DNA of 19,233 bases from an uncultured bacterium. Lineage in GTDB: Bacteria; Verrucomicrobiota; Verrucomicrobiia; Opitutales; Intestinicryptomonadaceae. Below, piece by piece: positions 1-7,418 of the stretch. A program made the translations under genes and the position numbers. Where the stretch lies: the NCBI GenBank assembly GCA_905214995.1, contig CAJMOT010000035.1, forward strand, positions 1 to 19,233, written 5' to 3'. The number at the start of each line of letters is the position of its first letter. Within the stretch, counting starts at the first letter, position 1. Under the pieces are notes generated by a model, which saw nothing but the letters and a program-made list of their open reading frames with translations, was not told the DNA's origin and did no database searches.

Positions 1-262
1 AGTCGAGCCTGCACTCCTGCTCGAGAACCGCGCGGGATTTTGCGAGCTCCCGCGCGCCGAGGGACGCCGCATTCGCGCCCGCGTACAGGACTTCTCCCCC
101 GTCCGGTTTGAGCCACCCGCTTAGGATTTTGAGCAGCGTGGATTTGCCCGCGCCGTTCGCGCCGAGAACCGCGGCAAAAACCCCGTCTTCAAATTTCGCC
201 GACACGCCGGACAGAACTTTCCGCCGCCCGTATCCGAACGATATGTCCCTCGCCTCAATCAT
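1..262 (-). CDS. ABC transporter ATPase, FecE/BtuD/HmuV type (partial)
   Basis: This is the N-terminal 87 residues of a cytoplasmic ABC ATPase that would power uptake of heme, a siderophore or cobalamin through the neighbouring FecCD-type permease. The gene runs off the left edge of the window. The start ATG at 260-262 gives MIEARDISFGYG, the usual opening of this family. A Walker A motif, GANGAGKST, follows at about residues 35-43. The segment AVLEQE near residue 80 holds the Q-loop glutamine. The start codon overlaps the permease stop by 8 bases, and a GGGAG stretch lies upstream, so translation is probably coupled. The signature motif, Walker B and H-loop are outside the window. The wording around the Q-loop resembles HmuV-type heme ATPases, but substrate cannot be assigned from this fragment. 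Confidence 0.9.
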   Translation of the reverse strand, partial: MIEARDISFGYGRRKVLSGVSAKFEDGVFAAVLGANGAGKSTLLKILSGWLKPDGGEVLYAGANAASLGARELAKSRAVLEQECRLD

Positions 263-1251
263 CGGCGGAATCTCCCGCGCGCTTCAAGAGCGCGAGAAAA
301 AACGGAGTCCCCAGGAGAGCTGTGACAACCCCTATCGGAACGGGATCGGACGGCGACCATAGGCGGGCGGCGGCGTCGGCGAGCGCGAGTATTGTCGCGC
401 CCCCGACGGCGGACAGCGGCAGAAGGACGCGGTTGTCGGGCCCCGAGACGGTTCTGACCATGTGCGGCACGACGAGCCCTACGAAGCCGATTATCCCGCA
501 TATCGCGACGCTCGCGGAAGTCGCGAGGGCCGCGGCGGAGCCTACGAGAACCCATACGAGCCCGACGTTTACGCCCGAATGGAACGCCTGCTGCCGCCCG
601 AGGAGCATCAGGTTGAGCGGGCGCGCGCAAAGCAGTATCGCAATCCACGACGGGACGGCCGCTGCGGCCGCGGCAAGTATGTCCGCCCAGCCGCATCTGT
701 CGAGCGAGCCGAGCGACCAGAATACGTATCCGCGCAGGCCGACGTCGCGTGCCGAGTACATGAAAAATCCCACGAGCGCCCCGCAAAACGCGTTTACGGC
801 TATTCCCGCAAGAAGCGTCGAAAACGCCGACGCTCTCCCCCCGAACGCCCCGAGCTTGTAGACCGCAAACGCCGCGGCGAGCCCGCCTGCGAGCGCGCAG
901 ATTTCCGTCGCGAATACCCCCGCAAAAACCGTCATTGCGGCCACCGCCCCGAGCGCGGCGCCGGAGGAGACGCCGAGTATGGACGGGTCGGCGAGGGGGT
1001 TTCTGAAAAGGCTCTGCATCGCCCCTCCCGCGAGCGACAGGCCCCGCGAGTATGCCGGCGGCGAGGCGCGGCAGGCGGATTTGCCCGATTATCAGGCGCG
1101 CGGATTCGTCCGCGCCTCCCGAGACAGCCGCCCACAGGCCGGCAAAGTCTATTCCCTCCGCGCCGCACGAGAGCGAAATTGCGGCCGACAGCAAAAACGA
1201 CAAAACCAGAAAAGCCGAAATCAGCGCGACCTTTCCGGTTTTCGGGGACAT
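255..1251 (-). pseudogene. FecCD-family ABC permease (heme/siderophore/B12 type), frameshifted
   Basis: This encodes the multi-helix inner-membrane permease of an iron-chelate or cobalamin importer, but in two reading frames. From the ATG at 1249-1251 the first about 70 residues read normally: a membrane helix, then the family segment IRLPRLAAGILAG. The frame then turns into arginine/proline-rich nonsense. The rest continues in another frame as GLSLAGGAMQSLFRNPLADP (about 1043-984) and stays open to the stop at 255-257. It includes the conserved GIIGFVGLVVPHMVR segment and the C-terminal PIGVVTALLGTPFF motif. The break lies at about 1041-1048 within GC-rich sequence. Against BtuC-like spacing, about 5 bases are missing. 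It begins 13 bases after infA and overlaps the ATPase start, so it looks like part of an operon. It may be a true pseudogene, a sequencing or assembly error, or less likely a recoded gene. Confidence 0.8.
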
Positions 1252-1264
1252 GGCGGTTTGCCGC

Positions 1265-1528
1265 TCAGCGGCGGGGGCCGAAGCTCCTTCTGGGGATCGG
1301 CCTGGGGGCGTCGTTGTTTTTGAGCCTGTAAACTATGCGGGCCTTCTCGATGTCCTGCGGGGTCATTTCCATCTTGACCCTGTCGCCCACCGTTAGCTTT
1401 ATGAAGTTCTTGCGGAGCTTGCCCGATATGTGGGCGAGCACCTGATGCCCGTTGAGTATTTCCACCCGAAACATTGTCCCCGGCAGTACGGCTACGACTT
1501 TCCCTTCTACTTCTACGGAATCTGACAT
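1265..1528 (-). CDS. infA: Translation initiation factor IF-1
   Basis: IF-1 binds the A site of the 30S subunit during initiation and acts with IF-2 and IF-3. The 87-residue product matches the OB-fold along its whole core: VEVEGKVVAVLPGTMFRVE, then NGHQVLAHISGKLRKNFIKL, then GDRVKMEMTPQDIEKARIVYR. The usual length is about 72 residues. The extra 15 or so at the C-terminus are basic and proline-rich, ending in RSFGPRR. The ATG at 1526-1528 gives the standard N-terminus. No Shine-Dalgarno sequence is visible upstream; the leader is A/C-rich. It is divergent from tadA and lies 13 bases ahead of the FecCD permease, an unusual neighbour for infA. Confidence 0.96.
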   Translation of the reverse strand: MSDSVEVEGKVVAVLPGTMFRVEILNGHQVLAHISGKLRKNFIKLTVGDRVKMEMTPQDIEKARIVYRLKNNDAPRPIPRRSFGPRR

Positions 1529-1555
1529 GCTTTGTTTGTTTTTGCTGTATGAAAG

Positions 1556-1584
1556 TTGACAATTTCTGCTTATACGTTTCTATT
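1556..1584 (+). promoter_or_regulatory. Candidate sigma70-type promoter for tadA
   Basis: A perfect TTGACA lies at 1556-1561, and a weak -10 box, TCTATT, at 1579-1584 with 17-base spacing. The region is locally AT-rich in an otherwise GC-rich window. The tadA ATG at 1601 is 16 bases past the -10, so the leader would be short. This is pattern matching only. Confidence 0.4.
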
Positions 1585-1590
1585 AGTCAA
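1562..1590 (-). promoter_or_regulatory. Candidate promoter for infA, overlapping the tadA promoter
   Basis: On the minus strand TTGACT (1585-1590) is followed 17 bases later by a weak -10, AGAAAT (1562-1567). It occupies the same bases as the proposed tadA promoter, so the two would compete for polymerase. The -10 is poor and the call is tentative. Confidence 0.3.
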
Positions 1591-1600
1591 TATTAAAATA

Positions 1601-2203
1601 ATGGAACACGGCGAAAACAGAGGCGCGCGCGGCCGTCCGGACTTCCCCGCGGAAGGGGAGGGCGGCGGATTTTCGGCGCGCAAGGAATTTCCGCCGTGCC
1701 CGTTCTCTCCGCTGCATCCGTCGTATCTCTCGCGCGGGGACGAGTTTTTTATGAAGCTCGCCTACAACCAGGCGTTGAAGGCTTGGAATTGCGGGGAGGT
1801 TCCCGTGGGGGCGGTGATAGAGCTCGGCGGAGAGGTCATAGCGCAGGCGCATAACTCCGTGGAGGGCTCGCGCGACCCCACGGCGCATGCGGAGATTTTG
1901 GCGATAACCCAGGCCGCCGCAAAACTCGGCGACTGGCGGCTTGCCGGCGCGACTCTCTACGCCACCAAGGAGCCGTGCCCCATGTGCGCGGGCGCGTGCG
2001 TAATGAGCCGATTGAAACGCGCAGTTTACGCCGTCTCCGACCCCAAGATGGGCTTTTTGGGAGGGGCGATGAAGTTCCACGACCTCCCGACGCTCAACCA
2101 CTCGCTCGCTGTCGAAAGCGGCGCGCTCGAAGCCGAATGCGCGGAGCTTCTGAAAACGTTTTTTGCGCTTAAAAGGCGGCTTTCGAAAGCCTCCAAAGAC
2201 TGA
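1601..2203 (+). CDS. tadA: tRNA-specific adenosine deaminase TadA
   Basis: TadA deaminates adenosine to inosine at wobble position 34, classically in tRNA-Arg(ACG). With the ATG at 1601 the product has 200 residues. The zinc deaminase core is clear: HAE at about 96-98 supplies the zinc histidine and the proton-shuttle glutamate, and PCPMC at 125-129 supplies the two zinc cysteines. EVPVGAV at 66-72 is a family hallmark. About 45 residues of glycine/proline-rich sequence precede the domain, which really starts near SRGDEFFMKLAYNQAL. An internal ATG at 1751 would remove this extension. An upstream TTG at 1556 also keeps the frame open, but it lies inside a TTGACA promoter-like box. The gene is divergent from infA and is followed by a strong terminator. 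Confidence 0.93.
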   Translation: MEHGENRGARGRPDFPAEGEGGGFSARKEFPPCPFSPLHPSYLSRGDEFFMKLAYNQALKAWNCGEVPVGAVIELGGEVIAQAHNSVEGSRDPTAHAEILAITQAAAKLGDWRLAGATLYATKEPCPMCAGACVMSRLKRAVYAVSDPKMGFLGGAMKFHDLPTLNHSLAVESGALEAECAELLKTFFALKRRLSKASKD

Positions 2204-2251
2204 AAAACTCGGAGGTTCCGCGGAGGGGCTCCGGACCGGGCGGTTTTTTGA

Positions 2252-2281
2252 TTCTGCCGCTTCCGGCGGAATTTTTATTTT
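2252..2281 (+). terminator. Rho-independent terminator after tadA
   Basis: An 8-bp stem pairs 2252-2259 with 2264-2271 and includes one G-T wobble. The loop is CTTC, and the T-rich tract TTTTTATTTT follows. It lies 48 bases past the tadA stop and overlaps the last codon of the convergent gene (stop at 2275-2277), so the two genes share this short region. Confidence 0.85.
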
Positions 2282-2985
2282 GCGGAATTTTTGCCGTTTG
2301 AAGTTTCGCTTTGCGGCTGGGGATGGGGCGCGGAGAGTTTTTCGATGATTTCCTCTATCGGGCTTTCGCCTATGTGCAGCCCGCCTATTGCCAATACCCC
2401 GTGCGCGCGGCGCAGGACTACCGTTGCCGGCAATTTCTCCTTTTGCGCTCTTTCTATAAATTCCGAGAGCTTTTTGCCGTCGTGCCTGCGCGTATAATAT
2501 TTGCGGATTTCAAACTTGAAAGCCGCCTGCGGGGTCTGGAGCGGAACCCTCTTTTTCAGCGTTTCGTCGTAGCGCGTCTTGTCCACGCCGAGAAGCTTCA
2601 AGTCGAGGACGAATCCGGTTTCCGGATTTGCGTTTTTTCCGTAGGCTGCGGCGCGCCAAAATCCGTCGCCGCCCTTGCGGAACTCCACGGGGCATTCGAC
2701 CCTCTTCCAATATGGAGCGCGCTCGCGGCGGCTTTTGAATACGGCGTCGGCTTCGGAATTTGCGCCCACAGAATACGGCGAATTTGCCGTCGGCATGTTT
2801 ATTTGCACGGCGGAATCGTCACGGTAGAAGGCCCGGATCGAATCGGCTTTCACCCTTATCTCCTCGCCGGAGTCGTGCACCCTCTCGGCGTCGAGCGCGT
2901 AAACGAGCCCCGCGCAGAATTGGACGGTCAACAGCCCGACGAACCACAGGTTCGCGCTGTCGCGAAAAATTTTTTTAGCGCGCAT
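2275..2985 (-). CDS. GDYXXLXY-like membrane-anchored protein (DUF2157 partner)
   Basis: This 236-residue protein of unknown function has one N-terminal membrane segment (about residues 14-31), and the rest is probably periplasmic. The C-terminal half fits the GDYXXLXY family: KFEIRKYYTRRHDGKKLSEF, then a basic segment TVVLRRAHGVLAIGGLHIGE. The name-giving motif is eroded. The stretch RAFYRDDSAVQIN at residues 51-63 lines up with the family's RDLFRGDYVRLSY but keeps only part of it. The gene overlaps the DUF2157 gene by 11 bases, and an AGGAGG site lies 7 bases before its ATG, so the two are made together. This pairing is typical of the family. The assignment rests mostly on the C-terminal half and the neighbour. 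Confidence 0.65.
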   Translation of the reverse strand: MRAKKIFRDSANLWFVGLLTVQFCAGLVYALDAERVHDSGEEIRVKADSIRAFYRDDSAVQINMPTANSPYSVGANSEADAVFKSRRERAPYWKRVECPVEFRKGGDGFWRAAAYGKNANPETGFVLDLKLLGVDKTRYDETLKKRVPLQTPQAAFKFEIRKYYTRRHDGKKLSEFIERAQKEKLPATVVLRRAHGVLAIGGLHIGESPIEEIIEKLSAPHPQPQSETSNGKNSAK

Positions 2986-4237
2986 CGGATTTCCTCCTGT
3001 TCAGATACAAATTAAACGCCATCAAAAGCAGCCCCGCGGCGGCGAATGCGGCCGCCCTTATGCCGGCGTCCGCTTGGGATTCAAACGCTCTCGCCGCGCA
3101 TTGGAGCAATATGACCGCCACGCCCGCGTTGGAGAGAAGGCGGCTGTTGGCGGATATTCCGCCGGCGAACAGCGCGGCCGCTCCGAGGAACGCGGCGGCG
3201 TTTACGACGGCTGCCGATATCCAAAAGTTTCCGGAAAACATCGCGGCCGCAAACGCCGGAAATACCGCGCTCGCCGCGAGCAGCGCGTTCACCCTGCGCG
3301 GGTTGCGGAACGCGCGGAAGAGCGAAAACAGGTAGAGCGCGCAGAGCGTCCAGAAGGCCGGATAAAAAGCCGCGGGAGCCTCCGCCGCCGCGGGCGCGGA
3401 GAGCCTTTCCAAAGCGTATCTCGACGCGCCTATGCACACCGCCCACAGCAAAATCAGGAATCCCGAAAGCGCGAACGGATTGCTTGAAAGCGGCGATTGC
3501 GAAAGCCGCTTTGCGGCCGACGCCGCGAGGAACACTCCGGCAAATCCCGCCGCGAGAACCGTCCCGCGCCCGTCGCACGATGCGGCGGAGGAAATCGAGA
3601 CCGTCGAGCAAAGGCAGACGAATACCATTGCCGCGTTTCTGAAAACTCCGCCGGTTTTCAAATGGGAATACGCGATGAGCGCCGCCGCCGCGTATATGCC
3701 GATTCCGAGCGCCAGTTCCGGCTCGGGGCATGCGGCCGAAAACGCGGCGTTGAGGGCGCATATGGCGGCAATTGCCGCGCCCGAGCGGAATATGACAGCC
3801 GCCGGCGCGGACAGGCAGATTGCGGCGAGGCAGAAGCGGGCTGCATCCCCCTGAATGTTGTATATGCGGCTTATTGCGTATATCATGGCCGCCGTTCCCG
3901 CGACGTTCAGGAATGCGGCGGCTTCCTTCCACGCCTGCGGCAGATCTTTTTTTATTGCGAACACGCCCAGAACCGCGGATATCGCCAGAGGAACAAATGC
4001 GAGGACTTCCTGGAGCCTTTCTCCGAATGCCGCCCAGTTGTGGCATACCCAAACGGCGAACGCCGTAAAAACCAGTATCGCCCCCACGATGTAGAGCGCC
4101 TCCCGCGACGCGCGCGCGGACGCTCCGGCTTTGGCTTCGAGGGCTTTTCTAAGGTTGGATTCGCTGCGGGCGTCTATCAGCCCCTCCGCTTTGTAGGAGT
4201 CGAGACGCTTTAAAAGTTCTCTTTCAAATAGGCTCAT
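2975..4237 (-). CDS. DUF2157 polytopic membrane protein
   Basis: This 420-residue inner-membrane protein has no known biochemical role. Residues 1-45 are soluble and charged, with the family-type start LFERELLKRLDSYKAEGLID. About eleven to thirteen hydrophobic segments follow, from about residue 47 to 412. The segments EALYIVGAILVFTAFAVWVC and HNWAAFGERLQEVLAFVPL match the conserved start of the DUF2157 membrane domain. The C-terminus ends in a short basic tail, LNRRKSDAR. It is first in a two-gene operon with the GDYXXLXY-like partner and divergent from the secreted cassette at 4371. No Shine-Dalgarno sequence is visible before the ATG at 4235-4237, and the 133-base divergent spacer holds only weak promoter-like boxes. 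Confidence 0.8.
   Translation of the reverse strand: MSLFERELLKRLDSYKAEGLIDARSESNLRKALEAKAGASARASREALYIVGAILVFTAFAVWVCHNWAAFGERLQEVLAFVPLAISAVLGVFAIKKDLPQAWKEAAAFLNVAGTAAMIYAISRIYNIQGDAARFCLAAICLSAPAAVIFRSGAAIAAICALNAAFSAACPEPELALGIGIYAAAALIAYSHLKTGGVFRNAAMVFVCLCSTVSISSAASCDGRGTVLAAGFAGVFLAASAAKRLSQSPLSSNPFALSGFLILLWAVCIGASRYALERLSAPAAAEAPAAFYPAFWTLCALYLFSLFRAFRNPRRVNALLAASAVFPAFAAAMFSGNFWISAAVVNAAAFLGAAALFAGGISANSRLLSNAGVAVILLQCAARAFESQADAGIRAAAFAAAGLLLMAFNLYLNRRKSDAR
2993..2998 (-). promoter_or_regulatory. Shine-Dalgarno AGGAGG fixing the GDYXXLXY-like gene start
   Basis: A consensus AGGAGG lies inside the 3' end of the DUF2157 gene, 7 bases before the ATG at 2983-2985. It supports that start and coupled translation of the pair. 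Confidence 0.85.
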
Positions 4238-4370
4238 TTTTTGGAGTCTGTTGCCGTTAATTGCAAGGTTGCACCGAAGACGCTATACGGCAAATCCGCC
4301 CGAATGCGACACAAAAAAATCTTGCCGCTCACGGAATTTTCGGTTAACCATAAGAACGCAATCGGAACAT

Positions 4371-6077
4371 ATGGACGCTGGAAAGACATTTTTTCGGGCT
4401 TTCGGAGTTTTTTTTCTGGTTTTTGCCGCGCATCCGGCGTTTAGCGCCGCGCAAAAGCCCGCTCCCGCGCAGCCGTCCGCCGCAAATGAAAGGGCGGTTC
4501 AAAAGCCCGCGGTTCCCGCAAAAAAATCCGTCCCCGCCCGAAAAAAGGCCCGCCCCGACATAAAATTTTCCCCGTCCAATCCATACGAGGACGGCGAGAC
4601 GGATTTTTCGGCGTCCAAAAACCCGATAGACGCCGCCGTCGCCGACCATTTGAAATCTCGGGGGCTGAAGCCCGCAAAGAGGTGTTCGGATGCCGTTTTC
4701 ATCCGCAGGGCAACGCTCGACATCGCCGGCAGAATTCCGACGGCGGAGGAGGTTGAAAAGTTTCTCGACGACAAATCGCCCCGCAAGCGCGAGGCTCTGG
4801 TTGATTCTCTGTTGGCGTCGGAGGATTTCGTCGAGTACATGTCGCTTAGGCTCGGAGACATTTTGAGGATAAAGGCGGAATTTCCGATAAACCTTTGGCC
4901 CAACGCGGCGCAGGCGTACACGCGGTTTGTCAGAAAGTCGCTCTCCGACGGCTCGGGGTGGGACGATATGGCGAAAAAAATGCTCTCGTCGAGCGGCAGC
5001 AATTTCCGCGTAGGGGAGGTGAATTTCATGCGCGCGATGCAGTCGCGGACTCCCGAGTCCGTCGCCTCGTGCGCCGCCCTGACGTTCATGTGCGCGCGCT
5101 TCGACAAGATTCCGGAGGAGCGTCGCAAGGCGTTCGCGTCGTTCTTTTCGCGCGTAGGGTACAAGCCGACAAAGGAGTGGAAAGAGGAGATAGTTTTCGA
5201 CGACCCCGCGCGCCGCGCGCCGTTTGTGGGGGTATTCCCGGACGGGACGGCGGCGTCTTTCCCGGCGGACGTGCCGCCGCGCGCGGCCTTTGCGGACTGG
5301 CTCGTCCGAAAGGGCAATCCGTACTTTGCAAAGGCGTTCGCCAACCGGATGTGGGCGTGGTTTTTCGGCTTTCCGATAGTCTCTCCCGTGGACGACATGT
5401 TTTTTTCGCAAAACCCTCCGGTGTCGGCGCGCCTTTTGGACGTTCTCGCCTCGCGCTTCGAGCGTTCCAATTTCGACATAAGGGTCTTAGCGCGCCTGAT
5501 CGCAACCTCCGCGGCGTATTCGCAGTCGTTCATTCCCGACCCATCCAACGATCCCGCCTCCGCCCGCGAAAACTTCGCGGTCTACCCCGTGCGGCGGCTC
5601 GACGCCGAAATCCTGATAGATTCGGTGTGCTCCGTGACGGGCACGTCGGAAACCTATTCGAGCGCCACCCCCGAACCGTACACCACTATGCCGGACTCCA
5701 CCGCCGCCGTAGATTTGCCCGACGGAAGCGTGACGACCCCGTTTCTCGAGCTCTTCGGAAAGCCACCGCGCGACACGGGATACGCCGACGAGAGGGCGGG
5801 GCTGCCGTCTTCGTCCCAAAAGCTGCACATGCTGAACTCGTCGCATATTCTGCGCAAGATATCGTCGTCGAAATTCAACAGAAAGTTTTTTACAATGCCG
5901 TACCGCAAGGGGCTGTATTGCCTTTACGTCAAAATGCTTTCGCGCCGCCCCACGCGCGCCGAGCTCAAGGCGTTCGAGGCGTACAGGCCCGGGGGCCAGA
6001 AGTTCAACCAGTGGCATGCAATGACGGACGCGATGTGGGCGCTTTTCAATTCGGACGAATTTTCCAACAGGCATTGA
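4371..6077 (+). CDS. PSCyt2/PSD1 (DUF1549-DUF1553) secreted protein, lacking the CxxCH motif
   Basis: This 568-residue exported protein of unknown function belongs to a family abundant in Planctomycetota and Verrucomicrobiota. The ATG at 4371 gives a signal peptide (hydrophobic residues about 7-25) followed by an Ala/Pro/Lys-rich linker to about 65. DUF1549 covers about 86-260: IDAAVADHLKSRGLKP, then FIRRATLDIAGRIPTAEEVE. DUF1553 covers about 304-565: NRMWAWFFGFPIVSPVDD, then RLIATSAAYSQS, then VRRLDAEILIDSVCSVTG. Relatives usually carry a CAQCHNHPF heme-type motif where this one reads TFMCARFDKI (238-247), and a CECER-like cysteine cluster where this one reads YADER (471-475). No CxxCH occurs anywhere in the protein. 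It is shorter than typical members (about 700-1100) and has no PSCyt1 cytochrome domain. It is first in the cassette; an upstream in-frame ATG at 4251 is rejected because it lacks a signal peptide. Confidence 0.88.
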   Translation: MDAGKTFFRAFGVFFLVFAAHPAFSAAQKPAPAQPSAANERAVQKPAVPAKKSVPARKKARPDIKFSPSNPYEDGETDFSASKNPIDAAVADHLKSRGLKPAKRCSDAVFIRRATLDIAGRIPTAEEVEKFLDDKSPRKREALVDSLLASEDFVEYMSLRLGDILRIKAEFPINLWPNAAQAYTRFVRKSLSDGSGWDDMAKKMLSSSGSNFRVGEVNFMRAMQSRTPESVASCAALTFMCARFDKIPEERRKAFASFFSRVGYKPTKEWKEEIVFDDPARRAPFVGVFPDGTAASFPADVPPRAAFADWLVRKGNPYFAKAFANRMWAWFFGFPIVSPVDDMFFSQNPPVSARLLDVLASRFERSNFDIRVLARLIATSAAYSQSFIPDPSNDPASARENFAVYPVRRLDAEILIDSVCSVTGTSETYSSATPEPYTTMPDSTAAVDLPDGSVTTPFLELFGKPPRDTGYADERAGLPSSSQKLHMLNSSHILRKISSSKFNRKFFTMPYRKGLYCLYVKMLSRRPTRAELKAFEAYRPGGQKFNQWHAMTDAMWALFNSDEFSNRH

Positions 6078-6084
6078 GGAGGGG
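6076..6084 (+). promoter_or_regulatory. Shine-Dalgarno overlapping the PSCyt2 stop codon
   Basis: GAGGAGGGG begins within the TGA stop (6075-6077) of the upstream gene and ends 2 bases before the ATG at 6087. It fixes the DUF1501 start and indicates coupled translation. Confidence 0.85.
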
Positions 6085-6086
6085 TT

Positions 6087-7418
6087 ATGCGCGGGACATT
6101 GGGAAGAAGGGATTTTTTGAAGTCGGCGGGCGCGCTCGGGGCTCTCTTCGGGTTCGGCGCGCGCGGATTTTCGGCGGAGGCGGCAAAGCCCGCGCCCGCC
6201 CCGAAAAAGCCGTTCGCGAAATCGGTGATACAGATATGGTTTTGGGGAGGCCCGTCGCAGATTGAAACGTGGGATCCCAAACCCGCGGCTGGGTACGACT
6301 ACTGCGGGCAGCTCGCGGCGCCCATCGACACGAACGTGGACGGCCTGAAAATATGCGAGCTCATGCCAAACCTCGCCAAGTGCGCCGACGCATATTCCGT
6401 GATACGCTCCGTCCGCCATTTCCAAAACGCGCACGAGACGGGTTCGTACCTCGTGCAGACGGGCCGTCTGCCGGGCAGGTACGTCTTTCCGTGCGCGGGG
6501 GCGGTGGTCTCCAAATTCAGGGGCGCGGACGCTGGCTACAAGGGCGTGGTTCCTCCGTACATCGTCCTGACCGAGCCGCAGGGCAGGTTTTCCGAGGCTG
6601 GGTTTCTCGGCTCCAAATACAAGCCGTTCGCGACCGGCGGCAATCCGGCGTCCGTGCCGTTCGAGGTCGAGGGGATCGTGGCGCGGGGCATAACGCGCGC
6701 TCGGCAGGAGTCCCGCCGCGCGCTGCTCGAAGACCTCGGGACATTCAAAAAGGCGCTTGCTTCCAGCGGGTACCTCAAACAGTCGGAGCTCGCGGTAGAG
6801 CAGGCGTACAATTTGATTCTCGGCGACGCGGGCAAAATCTTCGACGTCGCCACGGAGAGCGACAAAGTCCGCGACGCCTACGGGCGCAACAAATTTGGGT
6901 GCTCGTGCCTCGTAGCCAGAAAGCTCGTGGAGAGCGGAGTCCCGTACGTCACCATAAACTATCCGGGATGGGACACGCACAAGAGCCATTTTCAGGAAAT
7001 GCGCAAGCTGATGCCGCAGACCGACAGGGCGGTTTCGGCTCTCATCGCCGACCTGCGCGAGCGCGGGCTGTTCGACTCAACTATAATCTGGTGGAGCGGC
7101 GAGTTCGGGCGCACTCCGCGCATACAGTGGGAGGCCCCGTATTCGGGAGGGCGCGGGCACTGGGGCGACGCGTTTTCTATGATGCTTTCGGGCGGCGGCT
7201 TCGAGGGCGGCAAGGTGGTCGGCAAAACCGACGAAAGGGCGGAAAAGGTCGTCGAGCGCCCGGTGTCGCCCTGCGACCTCATCGGCTCGATATACGCGCG
7301 CCTCGGCATACCCTCCGACGCCGTGCTGCGGACGCCGCAGGGCGAGACAGTCGGGCTGCTCGAGGAAAACGAGGGCGACATGAAAGGCGACGGAATATTG
7401 AGGGAGCTCGGATGCTGA
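6087..7418 (+). CDS. DUF1501 protein with Tat signal
   Basis: This 443-residue exported protein belongs to the DUF1501 family, which is related in fold to the alkaline phosphatase/sulfatase superfamily. No activity is established. The N-terminus GRRDFLKSAGALGALFGFGA (residues 6-25) is a twin-arginine signal, which implies folding before export, often with a cofactor or metal. Family motifs are present: WFWGGPSQIETWDPKP at 51-66, NAHETGSY at 114-121, GWDTH at 294-298, GEFGRTP at 338-344 and GRGHW at 355-359. The His/Asp/Glu residues in these motifs could bind metal. Length is normal. It follows the PSCyt2/PSD1 gene by 9 bases with a strong Shine-Dalgarno and overlaps the next gene by 7 bases. 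Confidence 0.93.
   Translation: MRGTLGRRDFLKSAGALGALFGFGARGFSAEAAKPAPAPKKPFAKSVIQIWFWGGPSQIETWDPKPAAGYDYCGQLAAPIDTNVDGLKICELMPNLAKCADAYSVIRSVRHFQNAHETGSYLVQTGRLPGRYVFPCAGAVVSKFRGADAGYKGVVPPYIVLTEPQGRFSEAGFLGSKYKPFATGGNPASVPFEVEGIVARGITRARQESRRALLEDLGTFKKALASSGYLKQSELAVEQAYNLILGDAGKIFDVATESDKVRDAYGRNKFGCSCLVARKLVESGVPYVTINYPGWDTHKSHFQEMRKLMPQTDRAVSALIADLRERGLFDSTIIWWSGEFGRTPRIQWEAPYSGGRGHWGDAFSMMLSGGGFEGGKVVGKTDERAEKVVERPVSPCDLIGSIYARLGIPSDAVLRTPQGETVGLLEENEGDMKGDGILRELGC
7401..7406 (+). promoter_or_regulatory. Shine-Dalgarno AGGGAG fixing the PPC-protein start
   Basis: AGGGAG lies 5 bases before the ATG at 7412 and inside the DUF1501 gene. It chooses this start over the much longer in-frame extension that reaches back to 6269. 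Confidence 0.8.

Noticed and set aside
1020..1050. Programmed ribosomal frameshifting in the permease
   Set aside because: No slippery heptamer or clear downstream stimulatory structure was seen, and the FecCD family is not known to be recoded. A small deletion or read error fits better.
1556..1600. TTG start for tadA at 1556
   Set aside because: It coincides with a TTGACA promoter-like box and adds residues unlike TadA. The ATG at 1601 is a better choice.
5487..6989. A 500-codon minus-strand open frame opposite the PSCyt2 and DUF1501 genes
   Set aside because: Its product is Arg-rich without any domain or export signal, typical of antisense frames in GC-rich coding DNA.
6269..7411. A long in-frame extension upstream of the PPC-protein gene, giving an 1156-residue protein
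   Set aside because: The extension is Arg-rich, overlaps the DUF1501 gene fully and has no domain. A signal peptide and Shine-Dalgarno mark the start at 7412.
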